Assembly (NCBI GenBank): GCA_031289625.1
Contig: JAITPB010000080.1
Span: 1-8,531 of the forward strand
From: Clostridiales bacterium
GTDB lineage: Bacteria; Bacillota; Clostridia; Lachnospirales; WQUN01
Direction of reading: 5' to 3'
Length of the DNA: 8,531 nt
The position numbers and the translations under genes were made by a program. The notes under the pieces were generated by a model. The model saw only the letters and a program-made list of their open reading frames with translations, was not told the DNA's origin and did no database searches. This document shows positions 6,706-8,531 of the stretch, piece after piece (the first letter of the stretch is position 1; every line of letters begins with the position of its first letter).

Positions 6706-7323
6706 ATGAAAAAAACCAGCGGATATGATCAAATATACATCACTTTACTTCCCCGTTTGGCAAACTGCGATATAGCCGAAAGTGCGAAGCGCTTGGGGCT
6801 TGAGTTCCGTGACGGCGCCGCGCGCGTGAACTTCCTCAGCAGGGAATACCGGATTGACCAGAATGGCGTGACGCCAACGGACGGCGGGCCAGCGGTTTTT
6901 ATTAATAACCGCAGCGTACTCATCTATTACATTCTGTCGGAGGGCGCGGGCCAGCCCTCTTACAGTTTTTCCCCGCTGTTCAGGCTGACTGGCATGATAG
7001 CGGGTCAAAACGCGCAAAGCAATGGCATCATGAATGATCCGATGGTCAAGAAATTCAGCGGCAAAGTAGATTTGCTAAACAGCGCGTTGATCCAGCTGGG
7101 CGCCGTTGAACAAACGCCAGAGCCGGGGAGCTGGTCGTGGATTATCCACCCGCTGCCCAAAATCCCCGTAAAAATCGTTTATTATGAGGCGGACGACGAG
7201 TTCCCAGCGGACATCGATATTTTGTTTGACGACACGGCGCCAAGGTTTATGGAATTTGAATGCCTGGCTTTCCTCTGCGGATGCCTTATTTCAGCTGTTG
7301 TAGAGATCGCCTTCCCATCTTGA
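6706..7323 (+). CDS. DUF3786-like protein, copy 1
   Basis: 205-residue protein without a signal peptide or clear membrane span, so probably cytoplasmic. The C-terminal half carries HPLPKIPVKIVYYEADDEFP (about 149-168), then the ILFD...APRFM segment. This pattern of Pro-rich lead-in, acidic DDEFPA and LFD fits my memory of DUF3786, a family of unknown function common in anaerobes. I could not confirm it by search. N-terminal hallmarks shared with the next gene are LANCDIAESA.RLGLEF and GAARVNFL.REYRI. A few Cys occur (FECLAFLCGC near the C-terminus) but no ferredoxin-like cluster. The start is supported by AGGAG (6691-6695) 10 nt upstream. It sits 16 nt after the CAP gene and 52 nt before its paralog. 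Confidence 0.8.
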   Translation: MKKTSGYDQIYITLLPRLANCDIAESAKRLGLEFRDGAARVNFLSREYRIDQNGVTPTDGGPAVFINNRSVLIYYILSEGAGQPSYSFSPLFRLTGMIAGQNAQSNGIMNDPMVKKFSGKVDLLNSALIQLGAVEQTPEPGSWSWIIHPLPKIPVKIVYYEADDEFPADIDILFDDTAPRFMEFECLAFLCGCLISAVVEIAFPS

Positions 7324-7334
7324 ATAACCTGCGG

Positions 7335-7348
7335 CCCGCAGCTGCGGG
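7335..7348. repeat. Perfect 14-nt GC-rich palindrome between the two paralogs
   Basis: CCCGCAGCTGCGGG lies in the 52-nt gap between the DUF3786-like genes. The surrounding AACCTGC (7326-7332) and GCGGGTT (7344-7350) can also pair around it. No U run follows, so it is not a standard terminator. It could be an intercistronic RNA hairpin or a relic of the duplication. Confidence 0.55.
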
Positions 7349-7375
7349 TTGCGCGTATACATAAGGAGTGGGCAC

Positions 7376-8029
7376 ATGATGAAAAAGACGAGCGGGTATG
7401 CACAAATATACGCCACTTTGCTTCCCCATTTGGCAAACTGCGATATAGCCGAAAGCGCGGCGCGCTTGGGGCTGGAATTCTATGACGGCGCCGCGCGCGT
7501 AAACTTCCTCGGCAGGGAATACCGGATTACCCATGACGGCGCGTTTCCAGCTGACGGGCCGGCCGATCGGCCGGCCGATCCGGCTGACGAGCCAGATTCT
7601 ATTAATAACCGCAGCATCCTCCTGTATTACATCCTGTCACAAGGCGCGGGCCAGCCTGATTACATTTTTTTTCAATTGGCCAGGCTGACTGGCATGATAG
7701 CGGGTTATGGTCAAAAACCGCACAGCAATGGCCTTACGACTGAACGGCTGGTCAGGGAAGTCAGCGGCAAAGTGGATTTGTTAAGCGGCGCGCTGACCCA
7801 GTTGGGGGGCGTTGAGCAAACGCCCTTGCCGGGAAGCCGATCCTGGCTTCTCCACCCGCTGCCCAAAATTCCCGTCAAAATCGTCTATTATGAGGCGGAC
7901 GACGAATTTCCAGCGGATATTGATATTTTATTTGACAGTACGGCGCCGAGGTTCATGGCGTTCGAGTGTCTGGCTGTCATGGGCGGGTGTCTTGTTTCAG
8001 CCGCTTCAGAGATCGCGTTTCGCGCCTAA
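7376..8029 (+). CDS. DUF3786-like protein, copy 2 (tandem paralog)
   Basis: 217-residue paralog of the gene just upstream; by eye about three quarters of aligned residues are identical, and IHP/LHPLPKIPVKIVYYEADDEFPADIDILFD is nearly unchanged. Start: two adjacent ATGs (7376 and 7379) follow AGGAG (7364-7368). 7376 has the better spacing (7 nt); 7379 aligns with MKKTSG of copy 1. The main differences are an insertion giving DGPADRPADPADEPDS (about residues 59-74) in place of a shorter TDGGPAV segment, made by a 12-nt tandem repeat, and a small YGQKP insertion near residue 120. No signal peptide is seen. Function is unknown; DUF3786 is from motif memory. It is the last gene of the unit; its stop codon sits in the loop of a terminator hairpin. 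Confidence 0.8.
   Translation: MMKKTSGYAQIYATLLPHLANCDIAESAARLGLEFYDGAARVNFLGREYRITHDGAFPADGPADRPADPADEPDSINNRSILLYYILSQGAGQPDYIFFQLARLTGMIAGYGQKPHSNGLTTERLVREVSGKVDLLSGALTQLGGVEQTPLPGSRSWLLHPLPKIPVKIVYYEADDEFPADIDILFDSTAPRFMAFECLAVMGGCLVSAASEIAFRA
7557..7580. repeat. 12-nt tandem repeat forming a 20-nt palindrome inside copy 2
   Basis: GGCCGGCCGATC is repeated exactly twice (7557-7568 and 7569-7580). Because the unit is nearly self-complementary, 7557-7576 is a perfect 20-nt palindrome. It encodes the extra PADRPADP residues missing from copy 1, so it is an in-frame expansion within the coding sequence. Confidence 0.9.
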
Positions 8030-8055
8030 GCGCGTACGCGGTCTCCTCTTTTTTT
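8009..8055 (+). terminator. Rho-independent terminator overlapping the end of DUF3786 copy 2
   Basis: Outer stem 8009-8018 with 8036-8045 (10 bp, one U-G), a small internal bulge, inner stem 8021-8025 with 8030-8034 (5 bp), and loop CTAA (8026-8029), followed by CTC and seven Ts (8049-8055). The TAA stop of the upstream gene lies in the loop, so the hairpin begins inside the coding sequence. It separates the CAP-DUF3786 unit from the rRNA operon. Confidence 0.85.
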
Positions 8056-8089
8056 GCCGCGATGCTGTTTTGATGCTGTTTTTTTGCCG
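8049..8089. repeat. Short direct repeats between the terminator and the rRNA promoter
   Basis: TTTTTTTGCCG occurs at 8049-8059 and 8079-8089, and between them GATGCTGTTTT is repeated in tandem (8061-8071, 8072-8082). The T runs could serve as extra or decayed terminator tails, but no second stem is evident. Confidence 0.6.
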
Positions 8090-8114
8090 GAAAATCAGCT
8101 TTGTCAGGCTCTGC

Positions 8115-8179
8115 AAAAAAAAAAGAAAAAAAATTTTAAAAAAAGTGTTGACAGGGAAAAGCATCGGTGATATTATAAT
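8115..8179 (+). promoter_or_regulatory. rRNA operon promoter with A-tract upstream element
   Basis: A 30-nt, almost pure A/T stretch (8115-8144) sits immediately upstream of TTGACA (8148-8153), as in UP elements of strong rRNA promoters. The -10 region reads TATTATAAT (8171-8179). TATTAT (8171-8176) gives the optimal 17-nt spacer; TATAAT (8174-8179) is perfect but 20 nt away. The first is likelier to be used. It would start rRNA synthesis near 8183-8187. Confidence 0.85.
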
Positions 8180-8324
8180 CCTCGCTTCGGAACGCTGGTA
8201 CACACAATCAGCTGCGGAGCCTGAACCTTGAAAACTGAATAATTACGAGAAACCAAATCCAAATTCTTTAAAATCAACTTTTATTAACATTGAGAGAGAT
8301 CTCAAAGCAGAAAACAGGATTCTT
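8180..8324 (+). other. 16S rRNA leader with boxA-like segment
   Basis: The roughly 145-nt transcribed leader contains CCTTGAAAACTGAATAA (8226-8242), which resembles the boxA-type CTTTGAAAACTGAA segment of Bacillota rRNA leaders and spacers (antitermination, precursor processing). It also has a 6-bp hairpin with a GAGA tetraloop (8290-8305). No protein-coding content is seen. Its 16S-flanking part would pair with sequence after 16S, outside the window. Confidence 0.6.

Positions 8325-8531
<207 letters not shown>

Noticed and set aside
8006..8203. 65-codon minus-strand frame over the rRNA promoter
   Set aside because: Its Phe/Lys-rich composition comes from the A/T tracts; it overlaps the terminator and the rRNA promoter.

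Overview
The window looks like chromosomal DNA of a low-to-mid GC Gram-positive bacterium (Bacillota, most likely Clostridia). The clues are the 5' end of a Bacillota-style 16S rRNA gene, strong AGGAGG ribosome binding sites, consensus TTGACA/TATAAT-type promoters, a pheS-pheT pair, and a secreted CAP protein carrying copper-amine-oxidase-like stalk repeats. The genus cannot be fixed from about 200 bases of 16S.

Left part, minus strand (1-1860): a methionine-type ABC importer, metN (ATPase) followed by metI (permease). The two overlap by ATGA, and metI runs off the window a few residues before its end. The substrate-binding protein (metQ) would be expected beyond position 1. MetN has every ATPase motif but ends where the usual C-terminal NIL sensor domain would begin. 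A near-consensus promoter, a roughly 280-nt leader and a perfect 15-bp terminator hairpin lie upstream. Within the leader is a 35-codon frame with six Cys and four Met codons that stops just before the terminator. I see no SAM riboswitch or T-box signature. The arrangement resembles transcription attenuation controlled by a sulfur-amino-acid leader peptide and is the most interesting item here. Its main weakness is the absence of a clear ribosome binding site for the small frame.

Middle part, minus strand (1870-5448): pheS and pheT encode the two subunits of phenylalanyl-tRNA synthetase. Both start with GTG, they are 24 nt apart, and they are driven by a good promoter with a leader of only about 50 nt. 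That leaves no room for the T-box leader often found on pheST in this phylum.

Right part, plus strand (5594-8055): a divergent promoter drives a three-gene unit. It consists of a secreted CAP/SCP-like protein with two stalk repeats and a Pro-rich linker, then two tandemly duplicated cytoplasmic proteins that I assign to DUF3786. The second copy carries a repeat-encoded PAD insertion. The unit ends in a strong terminator whose loop contains the last stop codon.

Far right (8115-8531): an rRNA operon promoter with an A-rich upstream element, a leader with a boxA-like segment, and the first about 207 nt of 16S rRNA, cut off by the window edge. No mobile elements, tRNAs or CRISPR arrays were seen.
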